From Saprospiraceae bacterium (GTDB lineage Bacteria > Bacteroidota > Bacteroidia > Chitinophagales > Saprospiraceae): a stretch of 34,711 bases of DNA. The stretch lies in assembly GCA_026983735.1 (NCBI GenBank), contig JALSTN010000276.1, positions 1 to 34,711 on the forward strand. Reading direction: 5' to 3'. The notes beneath the pieces were generated by a model. The model was not told where the DNA came from. It searched no databases and was given only the letters and a program-made list of their open reading frames with translations. Made by a program: the position numbers and the translations under genes. This document shows positions 16,502 to 24,506 of this stretch, one piece after another; positions within the stretch are counted from its first letter, which is position 1; each line of letters opens with the position of its first letter.

Positions 16502-16625
16502 ATTTAACGCTCGGCCGATCTTGTACAGTGGGGGTATTTTGACTTCAAGGGCAAGCATATCGCCTCCTCGTCGAAATACCTCAAAGCGGCTCACTATGAA
16601 TTCTAATGCATGGTTTGCGTTAATT
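16502..16625. repeat. GC-richer island bounded by inverted repeats, faintly attC-like
   Basis: The outer arms are ATTTAACGC (16502-16510) and GCGTTAATT (16617-16625), complementary with one mismatch. Inner arms GGTATTTTGAC (16533-16543) and GTCGAAATACC (16570-16580) are also complementary with one mismatch. The left end fits the integron attC R'' pattern RYYYAAC; the right end GTTAATT misses GTTRRRY at one position. Base composition is richer in GC than the flanks. No integrase gene and no second site are seen. It lies 42 bp before the class D beta-lactamase gene. A mobile or repeated element is suspected, but the type is unresolved. Confidence 0.4.
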
Positions 16626-16667
16626 ATTAACAAGTACATGGTATAAATAAACTTATAATCGTATCAC

Positions 16668-17444
16668 ATGACTAATTTAGGCTTTCTATCTGCTTTTGTT
16701 TTAGTGTTTTTTATTTCCAATTGTCAAAGGCAGCACCGGAAACCTAAATGGGAAGTTTTATTTGAGAAAAAGAATATCAAAGGGACGTTTGTATTGAAGA
16801 AAATGACGGATCCTGACGTAAACATTTATAATTTATCCCGAAGTGATTCAGGATATTTACCTGCATCGACGTTTAAAGTTCTTCATTCATTAATTGCTCT
16901 ACAAACCTCAGTTGTTAAAAGTGTTGAGGATACGATTCTGTGGGATGGTACAGATAGAGGATATAAGCCATGGAATAAAGATCATACTATGCAATCTGCC
17001 CTTCCGGTGTCTTGTGTCTGGTTTTATCAGGAATTAGCTAGAAGAATTGGAAATAAAAGGATGTTATATTGGGTATCAAAGGTCGATTATGGCAATAATA
17101 AAATCGGTAAGAGAATTGATAATTTTTGGTTAGAGGGAGATATGAGAATTTCAGCAAGGGAGCAAGTTCTTTTTTTAGAAAAACTTATTAATAACACCTT
17201 ACCCTTTGCATCAAATATACAAAACACAGTTAAAAAAATAATGATATCAGATTCAACAGCGAACTATGTAGTACATTCCAAGACAGGTTGGACTCAAAAA
17301 ACAGGTTGGTATATAGGGTTTGTGGAAACAAGAAAGGGGACTTGGGTATTTGCCCTCAATATGGATATACACACTAGAAGGGATTTGAAATACAGGAAAT
17401 TCCTAACCTATCAAATATTACAAGAAGAAGGGATTATCCCTTAG
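16668..17444 (+). CDS. Class D (OXA-type) beta-lactamase
   Basis: This 258-residue serine beta-lactamase hydrolyses the beta-lactam ring in the periplasm. Every hallmark of class D is in place: the nucleophile and carboxylatable lysine in S67-T-F-K70, S115-C-V117 (SxV motif), Y141-G-N143, W154 in NFWLEG (the tryptophan that stabilises the carboxylated lysine), and K205-T-G207. The N-terminus is hydrophobic and ends FFISNC, so C19 may be a lipidation site, though Asn before Cys is unusual. Length is normal for OXA enzymes. The gene stands alone between intergenic stretches, downstream of the inverted-repeat island, with no mobilisation gene beside it. The substrate range cannot be read from the sequence. 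A BlaR-type sensor domain is less likely because no membrane sensor part is attached. Confidence 0.93.
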   Translation: MTNLGFLSAFVLVFFISNCQRQHRKPKWEVLFEKKNIKGTFVLKKMTDPDVNIYNLSRSDSGYLPASTFKVLHSLIALQTSVVKSVEDTILWDGTDRGYKPWNKDHTMQSALPVSCVWFYQELARRIGNKRMLYWVSKVDYGNNKIGKRIDNFWLEGDMRISAREQVLFLEKLINNTLPFASNIQNTVKKIMISDSTANYVVHSKTGWTQKTGWYIGFVETRKGTWVFALNMDIHTRRDLKYRKFLTYQILQEEGIIP

Positions 17445-17553
17445 TAGTATCTGTAAATATAATCAGCGGGTAGAGTATAAAATGCCTTTGTCACATATTC
17501 CAATATAGTTTATAGATGATTCATTACAAAGCATTTTTCCTCTTGGTAATGAA

Positions 17554-17565
17554 AGCCGGCCGGCT
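17554..17565. repeat. GC-only 12-bp palindrome
   Basis: AGCCGGCCGGCT is a perfect palindrome in an otherwise AT-rich stretch between the convergent beta-lactamase and SafE-like genes. It may be part of a shared transcription end, but there is no adjacent T-run. Confidence 0.35.
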
Positions 17566-17644
17566 AACTAATCTCAAGCAGGGGAATGTATAGCTTGGGT
17601 AAAAAGTATTTTATTGGAAAAGATATTAGAAACTTCTTGAAAGT

Positions 17645-18349
17645 TCAATTGCCACACTGTATTTCTGTCTTGTCTCCACTGAGTTTTGGGGAGAGATAGG
17701 GTATTCCCAGGTTAAGTCCCCGAAAAATGAATAACACTCCAAAAGCAAAAATAAGTATTGGGACCGCCCGTTGCAATTTTTTGCGCACCGGAGTTGTAAT
17801 TGTATGAGAAATCATGGGAAGGATTACCATAACGGGAAGTGTACCTAGACCAAAGAAGATCATAAAAAGTATGCTGTCTGTTATTCCACCCCAGGGAATG
17901 GAAGCCAATCCGGCGGTAAGAACCATACCACAAGGGAGGAGGCCATTTAGTAGGCCCATGTAAAATAAAGATGGAAATGAATTATCTTGCAATCGACGAC
18001 CAATTAGACGAGTGAGCCATCCATTGAAAGAAGCAGAAGTGGACGTAAACGGGTTGTACTTGTTGAGTAGATGTGGAGCAATAACGTATAGGATGAGTAA
18101 ACTTCCTATTGTGATACTGGACCATTGTAACATTTTGGCCAATTTAAGTCCTGTCCCCAGTATACCCAGAAAGAAGCCAATACCGGAATAAGAGAGAATG
18201 CGTCCTGTATTATATATCAGCGTTCGAGCGAATCGACCCATTGTAGAAGTAGATTGTACCGGAAGAATTAGTGCAATTGGCCCACACATACCGATACAAT
18301 GAATATTGCCCATCAGGCCAAGAAGAAAGGCTATGGTCAACATTTCCAT
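17645..18349 (-). CDS. TauE/SafE-like (UreH_2) membrane protein of the cco operon
   Basis: This 234-residue protein has about six membrane segments and the paired motifs GNIHCIGMCGPIALILP (about 14-30) and LLNGLLPCGMVLTAGL (about 133-148), typical of the cytochrome c biogenesis/UreH_2 group within the DsbD/SafE superfamily. The cysteines in GMCGP and LPCGM lie at the membrane face and may handle copper or thiols. It starts 2 bp after ccoH. In Bacteroidota a gene of this kind regularly closes the cbb3 operon, where a role in copper supply or oxidase assembly is proposed. It is the last gene of the operon here. Confidence 0.85.
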   Translation of the reverse strand: MEMLTIAFLLGLMGNIHCIGMCGPIALILPVQSTSTMGRFARTLIYNTGRILSYSGIGFFLGILGTGLKLAKMLQWSSITIGSLLILYVIAPHLLNKYNPFTSTSASFNGWLTRLIGRRLQDNSFPSLFYMGLLNGLLPCGMVLTAGLASIPWGGITDSILFMIFFGLGTLPVMVILPMISHTITTPVRKKLQRAVPILIFAFGVLFIFRGLNLGIPYLSPKLSGDKTEIQCGN

Positions 18350-18351
18350 AT

Positions 18352-18795
18352 TCAGAGGTTAAGAGCGTCCTCCCAATAATAATGGGTTTCCCCACGTTTC
18401 CAATCTAATATAATCTTATAGTGCCCCTTTAAAAAATTGGACAATGGAATCACAATATCTTGTCCTTGAACATAATCTTCTAAGGGCAACTTCTTGTCTA
18501 ACTTTGCGTTGTCCGGCCGGTATAATTGAATAGTCCCTTTGGCAGAATCTAGGGTATTTACTTGGGGAAAGTGGATGCGAACTCCTTGTTTGGTGGGGGT
18601 AGGGTCCAATGCAATATTAAGATGATTAGCATTCTTTTTAGCATCAATCACTGTTTGGTAAGCGACCTCTTTTGCATAATAATCCGGAGTAACCAAGTCA
18701 TGACTCTGGTGAAAGGATTTGTATACCAATGACAAAATAACAAGGACAAACAGACTAAAAAAGAGTGCAATCCCAGTTCCCCAATTCCATTTCAT
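18352..18795 (-). CDS. ccoH: cbb3 oxidase assembly protein CcoH/FixH
   Basis: This 147-residue single-pass membrane protein has a short cytoplasmic start, one helix (about 7-27, GIALFFSLFVLVILSLVYKS) and a periplasmic domain. FHQSHDLVTPDYYAKEVAYQ (about 28-47) is the conserved FixH signature: the DLV.PDYY.KE stretch that follows the helix. FixH/CcoH is needed for stable assembly of the cbb3 oxidase and is thought to interact with CcoI-dependent copper insertion. It lies between ccoG and the SafE-like gene, separated from ccoG by more than 400 bp that contain two copies of the dispersed repeat. Confidence 0.88.
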   Translation of the reverse strand: MKWNWGTGIALFFSLFVLVILSLVYKSFHQSHDLVTPDYYAKEVAYQTVIDAKKNANHLNIALDPTPTKQGVRIHFPQVNTLDSAKGTIQLYRPDNAKLDKKLPLEDYVQGQDIVIPLSNFLKGHYKIILDWKRGETHYYWEDALNL

Positions 18796-18860
18796 AATAT
18801 AATAATTTATTTATTAAAACAATTATAATAATATTCTAAAAATGAATAATGGCCGACCAT

Positions 18861-19000
18861 TTCATATCTTTAAAAATTTATAATAAATTGAAAATAAATG
18901 TATTATAAATTTTCTGCAGCTATGTAACCGCTTCGCTCTCACATGAATATTTTTAAACATACTTCTGTGTGAATTTATGTTTAATAAAATTCATGTTCGT
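18861..19000. repeat. Dispersed repeat, copy C (140 bp)
   Basis: The unit starts TTCATATCTTTAAAAATTTA and ends TTCATGTTCGT. It contains the core CTGCAGCTATGTAACCGC and an inverted repeat with 20-bp arms (18942-18961 and 18976-18995, two mismatches, 14-base loop). It is identical over all 140 bases to copy D. Confidence 0.95.
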
Positions 19001-19140
19001 TTCATATCTTTAAAAATTTATAATAAATTGAAAATAAATGTATTATAAATTTTCTGCAGCTATGTAACCGCTTCGCTCTCACATGAATATTTTTAAACAT
19101 ACTTCTGTGTGAATTTATGTTTAATAAAATTCATGTTCGT
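19001..19140. repeat. Dispersed repeat, copy D (140 bp)
   Basis: This is a perfect tandem duplicate of copy C. The bases that follow, TTCATA at 19141-19146, are the first six of another unit, so the array ends just inside a third repeat. Confidence 0.95.
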
Positions 19141-19210
19141 TTCATACCACCGAATACTATTAACTCAAAAAGAGGTAACGAAATAAATTAATTCTAATAC
19201 ATAGTTTGTA

Positions 19211-20620
19211 TTATAACAAGGGTCCGAGAAAAATAACTTTCTCTCTACTAATCCGTTTTCCATTTCCATAGATGTAAACATAAACTGTATTTTTTCCGGG
19301 TTTTATATGCGCTTTGTCTAAGATGAGTACAAATTTGCCATGAACAAGAGATTCCTTAGGCAACTTGATATCTCCACCTACTACTTTTATTTCTCCTTTG
19401 TATTTATCGTCCAGTTTAATATCTACATCATAATTTTCTCTAGTTTTATTAACGATAGCTATATCGTAGAAGTTGGCCGTCTTGTCATCATCCATAGCGC
19501 GCTGGGTGGTTCCCGATGAGCGGGTAATCGTAACATCAAAGTCACTTCTACTCACCAGTAAAAACCCAAGTGCTCCAAGAAGTAAAACAAGGACCGTCGA
19601 ATAAAACGCATCTCTGGAGGTAAAGCGAAAACTCTTTCCGGTTTTAATTCCTTTGATAGAGTCATAACGGATGAGGCCCCGATCGAAGCCTACCTTATCC
19701 ATCATAGAGTCACAGGCATCTATACATGCAGTACAGTTAATACATTCCAACTGGGTTCCATTACGTATATCAATCCCAGTAGGACAGACATGTACACACT
19801 GTTTGCAGTCGATACAATCCCCATATCCGGTTAGTTTACGGTCTTGATTTTTTCTAAAAGGAGCTCTACCCTTTTCTCCTTCTCCACGTAAAAAATCGTA
19901 GGCCACGACGATGGATTGTTCATCTAGAAGTACACCTTGAAGGCGACCATAAGGACAAATTGTAGTACATACCTGCTCTCTCAAAAAGGCAAATACCCCA
20001 TAAAATAACAAGGAAAAAAAAGTAATCCCCACCAATCCCTTAAGGTGGTTCATCGGGTTATCCAATTGAATTTTCCAAAGTTCATCTGCTCCTACGATGT
20101 AAGCTAAGAACGTATTGGCCACGATAAAGGCTATAGCAAAGAAGATAACGTGCTTAAGGGTTTTTTTGAATATTTTTTCTCGATTCCAGGGTTGTTTATT
20201 GAGTTTTTTTTGTTTGGTCCAATCCCCTTCAATCCAGTATTCTATCTTCCGAAAAACCATTTCCATAAAGATGGTTTGAGGGCACACCCAACCACAAAAA
20301 ATCCTTCCGTAAATAATGGTAAACACCACAATAAAGATAATAGCGGTGATCATGGCTATGGCAAAAATAAAGAAATCCTGAGGCCAAAAGATATTCCCAA
20401 AAATAATAAATTTACGTTCAATAAAATTAAAGAGAAGAAGAGGTTCTCCTCTGAATTTGATATGTGGGGCGATAAAGAGAAAAGCTAAAAGGGTATAAGC
20501 GACGATTTTTCTCCAGTTATAAAATCGTCCGGAAGGTTTTTTAGGATATACCCATATTCTTTTTCCCTCTTTACTAACAGTGGCAATAGAATCTCGGAAT
20601 GAATCAGAATTCTGTGACAT
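19211..20620 (-). CDS. ccoG: cbb3 oxidase accessory ferredoxin-like protein CcoG
   Basis: This 469-residue membrane iron-sulfur protein has several membrane helices in the N-terminal half, a CPQT motif after the second (CGWVCPQTIFMEMVFRK) and a TTICPYGRLQG motif. Two four-cysteine ferredoxin clusters follow: CIDCKQCVHVCP (about 266-277) and CINCTACIDACD. A C-terminal Ig-like domain (IG_FixG, about 360-469) begins near DVTITRSSGTTQ. CcoG (also FixG/RdxA) is linked to copper reduction and assembly of cbb3 oxidase. It starts 164 bp after ccoP; a terminator-like stem and a Crp-type palindrome lie in that gap, so it may have its own promoter. Confidence 0.93.
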   Translation of the reverse strand: MSQNSDSFRDSIATVSKEGKRIWVYPKKPSGRFYNWRKIVAYTLLAFLFIAPHIKFRGEPLLLFNFIERKFIIFGNIFWPQDFFIFAIAMITAIIFIVVFTIIYGRIFCGWVCPQTIFMEMVFRKIEYWIEGDWTKQKKLNKQPWNREKIFKKTLKHVIFFAIAFIVANTFLAYIVGADELWKIQLDNPMNHLKGLVGITFFSLLFYGVFAFLREQVCTTICPYGRLQGVLLDEQSIVVAYDFLRGEGEKGRAPFRKNQDRKLTGYGDCIDCKQCVHVCPTGIDIRNGTQLECINCTACIDACDSMMDKVGFDRGLIRYDSIKGIKTGKSFRFTSRDAFYSTVLVLLLGALGFLLVSRSDFDVTITRSSGTTQRAMDDDKTANFYDIAIVNKTRENYDVDIKLDDKYKGEIKVVGGDIKLPKESLVHGKFVLILDKAHIKPGKNTVYVYIYGNGKRISREKVIFLGPLL

Positions 20621-20640
20621 TGCTTTTTTATTTTTTTATG

Positions 20641-20683
20641 AAAAAGAAAAGGGTAAGTGGCCTTTATAAAATGACCCTTACCC
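20641..20683 (-). terminator. Candidate intrinsic terminator after ccoP
   Basis: On the minus strand GGGTAAG (20677-20683) and CTTACCC (20651-20657) form a 7-bp stem around a 19-base loop. They are followed by TTTTCTTTTT (20641-20650), the usual layout of an intrinsic terminator. It would end or attenuate the ccoSNOQP transcript before ccoG. Confidence 0.55.
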
Positions 20684-20768
20684 CTTCCATTAGTTATTAA
20701 TTTTGCTTGTAATTATAATTCACAAATTAAACGATGGGCAAAATGAATAGTTTAAGTACTCTAGGATT

Positions 20769-20794
20769 TAAAATGTGATTTAGATTACATTTTA
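20769..20794. promoter_or_regulatory. Crp/Fnr-type palindrome at the ccoP/ccoG boundary
   Basis: Arms of 11 bp (TAAAATGTGAT and ATTACATTTTA, one mismatch) surround TTAG. The centre TGTGATTTAGATTACA matches the E. coli Crp pattern TGTGA-N6-TCACA in nine of ten positions. It overlaps the stop codon of ccoP and lies about 160 bp before ccoG. It could regulate ccoG or be an AT-rich hairpin at the message end. Confidence 0.4.
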
Positions 20795-22152
20795 GTTCCT
20801 TCCGGCGCTTTTCCTCCTTCAGCCGGTTTTAGCGATAGTACATAGGACGCAACTTGTTGAATTTCCACAGGAGAAAGGCTAGCTCCCCCCATAGGTGGCA
20901 TTCCTTTGTCTGTTCCATTTTTGATTGTATGAAACAAATCCTTAATACCATTGCCATATATCCAGCTATCGTCTGTCAAGTTAGGACCGATGAGACCTCC
21001 TCCATCTTTTTTATGACAAGTAAAACAGTTTCCTTTGGATTCAAAAATATTTTTACCTGCTGCAAGTGACTTTTCATCTGTTAATGCTGATAATTTATCC
21101 ATGTCTATCTGAGGGACATGTTCTTTAACATAAGCGGCTACTTTAGCTTCAGCAACAGCCATATCTTTATTGTATTCCTCTATTTGGAGGTCTCCGGTTT
21201 TAAAGATGTGGTAGTTAGCGATATAGACGACTCCAAAGAGAATGGTAATGTAAAACAACCAAAGCCACCATGGAGGAAGCACATTATCCAACTCCATAAT
21301 TCCATCATAATCGTGATCCATCAAAATGGATTCTTCCTCTTCAATGGATACTGATTCGGTAAGAGAATGCAATATGGATTCGGGTTTTTTGGAACCGGTA
21401 GCCGTAGAATAAACTTCATGGGTCATTCTATCGAGTAATTGCTTTAGATATACCAAGACTCCAAGTAATAAAACGACTACACCGGAAATAATATAAATAT
21501 CTGTCTTGCTCACTGCATCCAAAAAGGACAAGAAAGAAGTTCCTTGAGCATGTCCTGTGGACGGATAGAGGACTCCTATTCCGATAAAAAGTAAAAGCGT
21601 GGCAGCCTTATTTATATGACGGCTTTTGATCATCAGATTACCAATGGCTTTTACCACTACAATCATAGCTAATAGGATAACAGCTAATAGAAGCAAGAGT
21701 AGAGACATCACTATTTTATTCGTTGTAGGGTTATCTTTTACTACTTGTACAGGAGTAGCTGCAGTGCTTTGTACTTTCTTTTTAGGAGTAGGAGGAGTCC
21801 AATTTTTCAAATACGCAATGATAGCATCAATTTCTCCATCTTTAAGGTCCGGGTTGGGCGTCATGGAAGCAGGAGAAAAGTCCCATATGGCATCAGCCAT
21901 TTTGGACTTCCCACTTTCTTTAAGAGCTGTAGGATCTTTAATCCACTCTTTTATCAAGGCTCCTTCCCCTGCATCTTCCCATTTTTTTACAACCCCTTTC
22001 AGTGCGGGGCCGACGAGTTTTTGTTTCATATTATGACAAGCGGCGCATCTAGATTTAAAAAGTGCTTTGCCATCTTGGCTATTCCCCTGTAGAGCAAACA
22101 AGAAAAAAAGACAGAGGATTAAATACGTATGGTTTTTTGTTATGAAATGCAT
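20785..22152 (-). CDS. ccoP: cbb3 oxidase subunit CcoP with additional N-terminal cytochrome c domain
   Basis: This 455-residue subunit carries electrons to the CcoNO core. A signal-like N-terminus (ILCLFFLFALQGNSQ) is followed by a cytochrome c domain (about 26-120) with the haem site CAACH and a methionine candidate in PASMTP. Two membrane segments follow (about 148-170 and 218-236), then a charged loop. The usual CcoP N-terminal segment comes next (VLPPWWLWLFYITILFGVVYI, about 291-311). A C-terminal cytochrome c domain with CFTCH and GMPPMGG ends the protein. Canonical CcoP has two haem domains at the C-terminus; here one is at each end. It starts 8 bp after ccoQ. Identity is firm; the purpose of the extra domain is inferred. 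Confidence 0.92.
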   Translation of the reverse strand: MHFITKNHTYLILCLFFLFALQGNSQDGKALFKSRCAACHNMKQKLVGPALKGVVKKWEDAGEGALIKEWIKDPTALKESGKSKMADAIWDFSPASMTPNPDLKDGEIDAIIAYLKNWTPPTPKKKVQSTAATPVQVVKDNPTTNKIVMSLLLLLLAVILLAMIVVVKAIGNLMIKSRHINKAATLLLFIGIGVLYPSTGHAQGTSFLSFLDAVSKTDIYIISGVVVLLLGVLVYLKQLLDRMTHEVYSTATGSKKPESILHSLTESVSIEEEESILMDHDYDGIMELDNVLPPWWLWLFYITILFGVVYIANYHIFKTGDLQIEEYNKDMAVAEAKVAAYVKEHVPQIDMDKLSALTDEKSLAAGKNIFESKGNCFTCHKKDGGGLIGPNLTDDSWIYGNGIKDLFHTIKNGTDKGMPPMGGASLSPVEIQQVASYVLSLKPAEGGKAPEGTKM

Positions 22153-22160
22153 AATTTATA

Positions 22161-22331
22161 TTATTTGTCGTTCAATGGTATGTTTTTTATTTCATCAATA
22201 GTGGAATTATCCATTCGGATAACCCACCAGAATAGTGCTATGAAGAAGATCACAAACACGAGTAATGAGAATATCGGATATATCTCTATACCGTCAATAC
22301 TTGTCATAACACCATTAATATACCGCATCAT
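22161..22331 (-). CDS. ccoQ: cbb3 oxidase small subunit CcoQ
   Basis: This is a 56-residue protein whose gene fits exactly between ccoNO (12 bp away) and ccoP (8 bp away). The translation begins MMRYINGVMTSIDGIEIYPI, continues with one membrane helix (FSLLVFVIFFIALFWWVIRM) and ends in a charged tail (DNSTIDEIKNIPLNDK). Single-span CcoQ proteins stabilise the oxidase complex. The position, topology and IEIYP...FWWV pattern match Bacteroidota CcoQ. A second ATG immediately follows the first and could be the true start. Confidence 0.9.
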   Translation of the reverse strand: MMRYINGVMTSIDGIEIYPIFSLLVFVIFFIALFWWVIRMDNSTIDEIKNIPLNDK

Positions 22332-22343
22332 AAGGATTAATTT

Positions 22344-24506
22344 TTATTTGTTTTCAACATCAGTTCCCAACCTCTGTAGGTAAGCGATTACTGCTATAAT
22401 TTCCTTTTTACTTAAGGATTGAACTTTATCTTGTGTGTACCCTTTATTATTAATTTTGGAATTTTCTTCCAAAATGTCTTTGGCGATCTCTGCAGCTTGC
22501 GCTTTTAGATCATCTTGTGCTTTCTCTTCATAACCTTTAGCGTAAGGCACACCCAATGTTCTTAAAGTAGAGATTTTAGAGCTTAGATTGTCCGTACTCA
22601 AATCATCTTGCAACAACCAAGGATAAGCGGGCATTACGGAGCCTTGAGAGGTAACCTTGGGTAGATTCAAGTGATTGAAATGCCAGTAATTACTCTTCTT
22701 TCTCTTCTTTGTTCCCTCTCGTGCCAGATCCGGGCCGGTACGTTTGGATCCCCATTGGAAAGGATGATCATAGACAAATTCCCCGGGTTTGGAGTACTCT
22801 CCATAGCGAGCGGTCTCAAACCTCAAGGGGCGTACCATCTGGGAGTGACAGAGATAACAGCCTTCCCGTATATATATGTCTCTACCTTCCAATTCTAAAG
22901 GAGTGAGGGGTTTGACACTAGATATGGTTGGGACATTGGATTTTACCATGGCCAAAGGAACTAATTCTACTAATCCCCCTATCGCTACCACTACTAAAGA
23001 TAATATCAGAAACTGTACCGGGCGTCTTTCCAGCTGATGATGCCAATATTCTCCCTTAGGAGCATGATAGGTCTTAGGCAGAGGAGGCGCCTCTACTTCT
23101 TCTTCAGAAACAAATGAACCCTTCTTAGCTGTCATCAACAAGTTGTATGCCATCATCAAAGCTCCAGTGAGATACACTAATCCTCCTAAGGATCTAAGCA
23201 TATATAAGGGCTTTAAGTAAGTGACGGTATCAATAAACTTGTGTGTCAATTCACCGGTAGGTTCAAACTGCTGCCACATTAATCCTTGAACCCATCCAGC
23301 CCAATACATCGGTATAGTCCACAACAAGATTCCGACTGTAGCGATCCAAAAATGTATGTTGGCCATCTTTGAGGAGTACAGCTTGGTGCGATACAACTTG
23401 GGGAATAGCCAATACAGCATTCCAAAAGTAAGCATCCCATTCCAACCCAATCCACCGACATGAACATGTGCTACAATCCAATCGGTAAAATGTGCAATTA
23501 CATTAAAGGATTTAATGGAAAGCATCGGTCCTTCAAATGTGGACATTCCGTAAGCGGTAATAGCTACTACCATGAATTTTAGCGTTACATCATCTCTCAC
23601 TCTGTCCCAAGCTCCTCTTAGGGTCAACAGCCCATTGAGCATCCCACCCCAAGAAGGAGCGATCAACATCACGGAAAAGACAACACCCAAAGATTGTGCC
23701 CAGTCCGGAAGGGCAGTATATAGTAAATGGTGTGGACCCGCCCATATGTAGAGAAAGATTAATGCCCAGAAGTGAACAATAGATAATTTATAAGAATACA
23801 CCGGTCGGTTAGCAGCTTTAGGCACAAAGTAATACATCAGTCCTAAATAAGGAGTCGTTAGGAAAAAGGCAACGGCATTATGCCCATACCACCATTGAAC
23901 CAAAGCATCTTGAACACCTGCATATATCGGATAACTATGCATCCAGGACGTCGGAATCGCCAGTGAATTGAATATATGAAGCATGGCGACCGTTACGAAA
24001 GTTGCGATATAAAACCATATGGCTACATAAATATGTCGTACCCTTCTCACTAGAATGGTGGCAAACATATTCCATCCAAATACCACCCAAATAATTGCTA
24101 TTAATATATCTATCCACCACACTAATTCTGCATATTCTTTACCTTGTGTGTATCCCAACGGTAGCGTTAATGCGGCACAAACAATGATGAATTGCCACCC
24201 CCAAAAATGGATGGCACTCAACTTGTCGCTCCACATTCTTGTTTTTAATAACCGTTGGAGTGAATAGTATACTCCGGTAAAAATTCCATTTCCTACAAAT
24301 GCAAAAATGATAGCATTGGTGTGTAGGGGTCTTAATCTTCCAAAGACGAGAATTTTAAACCCTAAGTATTCATTGAACCAATCGGGAAAAGCGAGTTGTA
24401 AAGCGACGGTCAATCCTACCAACATACCCACTACTCCCCATAGAATCGTAGCGTAAGCAAAGTTGCGTACACTTACATTGTCGTACTTAAATTTTTGTAA
24501 TTCCAT
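22344..24506 (-). CDS. ccoN: Fused cbb3 oxidase subunits I and II (CcoNO)
   Basis: This 720-residue protein fuses the haem-copper core subunit CcoN (about 1-475) to the monohaem cytochrome CcoO (about 490-720). CcoN has about twelve membrane helices with the haem and CuB histidines visible in LRPLHTNAIIFAFVG, WWYGHNAVAFFL, WAGPHHLLY and DWIVAHVHVGGLGWNG. CcoO has a membrane anchor (FLILSLVVVAIGGLVELVPL) and the haem c site CYLCHSQMVRP, with methionine in SVMPAYPWL. The complex reduces oxygen to water with high affinity and pumps protons. The fusion is standard in Bacteroidota. It starts at the base after the ccoS stop codon. Confidence 0.97.
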   Translation of the reverse strand: MELQKFKYDNVSVRNFAYATILWGVVGMLVGLTVALQLAFPDWFNEYLGFKILVFGRLRPLHTNAIIFAFVGNGIFTGVYYSLQRLLKTRMWSDKLSAIHFWGWQFIIVCAALTLPLGYTQGKEYAELVWWIDILIAIIWVVFGWNMFATILVRRVRHIYVAIWFYIATFVTVAMLHIFNSLAIPTSWMHSYPIYAGVQDALVQWWYGHNAVAFFLTTPYLGLMYYFVPKAANRPVYSYKLSIVHFWALIFLYIWAGPHHLLYTALPDWAQSLGVVFSVMLIAPSWGGMLNGLLTLRGAWDRVRDDVTLKFMVVAITAYGMSTFEGPMLSIKSFNVIAHFTDWIVAHVHVGGLGWNGMLTFGMLYWLFPKLYRTKLYSSKMANIHFWIATVGILLWTIPMYWAGWVQGLMWQQFEPTGELTHKFIDTVTYLKPLYMLRSLGGLVYLTGALMMAYNLLMTAKKGSFVSEEEVEAPPLPKTYHAPKGEYWHHQLERRPVQFLILSLVVVAIGGLVELVPLAMVKSNVPTISSVKPLTPLELEGRDIYIREGCYLCHSQMVRPLRFETARYGEYSKPGEFVYDHPFQWGSKRTGPDLAREGTKKRKKSNYWHFNHLNLPKVTSQGSVMPAYPWLLQDDLSTDNLSSKISTLRTLGVPYAKGYEEKAQDDLKAQAAEIAKDILEENSKINNKGYTQDKVQSLSKKEIIAVIAYLQRLGTDVENK

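Larger units (their letters stand above)
18796..19210. other. Intergenic region split by two repeat copies
   Basis: The gap between ccoG and ccoH is occupied by two exact copies of the 140-bp repeat (18861-19140) plus a six-base start of a third (TTCATA). Outside them I see only AT-rich DNA. The insertion may separate ccoH and the SafE-like gene from the rest of the cco transcript. Confidence 0.7.

Noticed and set aside
16481-16639. 52-residue minus-strand ORF starting MYLLIINANHALEFIVSRFE
   Set aside because: It coincides with the inverted-repeat island, both strands are open there, and no family is recognised; it is better explained as a structured element than as a protein gene.
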